Below are positions 14,747-14,801 of a stretch of 14,801 nucleotides of DNA, in pieces (the stretch's first letter is position 1; every line of letters begins with the position of its first letter). A program made the position numbers and the translations under genes. The DNA is from Roseibacillus sp. Lineage in GTDB: Bacteria > Verrucomicrobiota > Verrucomicrobiia > Verrucomicrobiales > Akkermansiaceae. The stretch spans positions 12,085 to 26,885 of the forward strand of contig PBTP01000050.1 of the NCBI GenBank assembly GCA_002729275.1, in the 5' to 3' direction. The notes beneath the pieces are model-generated. The model was not told the origin of the DNA. It did not search any database and worked only from the letters and a program-made list of their open reading frames with translations.

Positions 14747-14801
14747 ACCGTGTTGGCATTGGATATGACGTCCACCAGTTTGCTGAGAATCGACCCCTCA
14801 T
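14743..14801 (+). CDS. ispF: 2-C-methyl-D-erythritol 2,4-cyclodiphosphate synthase, N-terminal part (3' end outside window)
   Basis: IspF cyclises 4-diphosphocytidyl-methylerythritol 2-phosphate with loss of CMP, the fifth step of the non-mevalonate isoprenoid pathway. Only the first 19 complete codons are present: MNRVGIGYDVHQFAENRPL. The pattern RxGxGYDVHxF is the conserved IspF N-terminus, with the zinc ligands Asp9 and His11 in GYDVH. The ATG at 14743 gives the usual family start. It implies that the organism uses the MEP pathway. Too little is present to judge integrity. Confidence 0.85.
   Translation, partial: MNRVGIGYDVHQFAENRPL

Overview
This window looks like a piece of chromosome from a member of the Planctomycetota-Verrucomicrobiota-Chlamydiota (PVC) group, most likely Verrucomicrobiota. 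The main evidence is the adjacent pair of a cytochrome-like DUF1549/DUF1553 protein and a Tat-exported DUF1501 protein. These families are strongly expanded in planctomycetes and verrucomicrobia. A membrane-anchored protein with squalene-cyclase-type repeats lies next to them. Base composition looks moderately GC-rich and even throughout. I see no insertion sequence, phage gene, tRNA, rRNA or CRISPR array. No gene-free stretch exceeds about 210 bases. The phylum call is inference from gene families.

Layout, left to right: (1) the C-terminal ATPase part of mutS, cut by the left edge (1-882). (2) An exported, function-unknown module: the DUF1549/DUF1553 protein with two CxxCH motifs (1018-4083), followed after 3 bases by the DUF1501 protein (4087-5532). 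(3) A single-pass membrane protein with prenyltransferase/squalene-cyclase repeats (5692-7152). (4) A four-gene operon for non-phosphorylative L-fucose breakdown (7334-11098): 2-keto-3-deoxy-L-fuconate dehydrogenase (SDR), 2,4-diketo-3-deoxy-L-fuconate hydrolase (FAH family), L-fuconate dehydratase (enolase superfamily) and L-fucose dehydrogenase (SDR). (5) A convergent P-loop ATPase/kinase of unknown substrate (11109-11618, minus strand). (6) A core-metabolism run on the plus strand: gmk, separate coaC and coaB, an inositol-monophosphatase-family gene, and the start of ispF, cut by the right edge.

The four fucose genes encode every oxidation, dehydration and cleavage step from L-fucose to pyruvate plus L-lactate. 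Only the lactonase step, which can occur spontaneously, is not encoded here, and no transporter or regulator is visible. A 14-base inverted repeat upstream of the first gene is a candidate operator. In the core block, the clearest unexplained structure is a perfect 9-bp inverted repeat around the gmk start, whose 3' arm contains the start codon. Most gene starts in the window lack a clear Shine-Dalgarno sequence, and three are TTG or GTG.

I found no obviously new multi-gene system. The best leads are the gmk start-codon hairpin, the fucose operon with its flanking kinase and operator-like palindrome, and the membrane-anchored cyclase-repeat protein without the cyclase acid motif.
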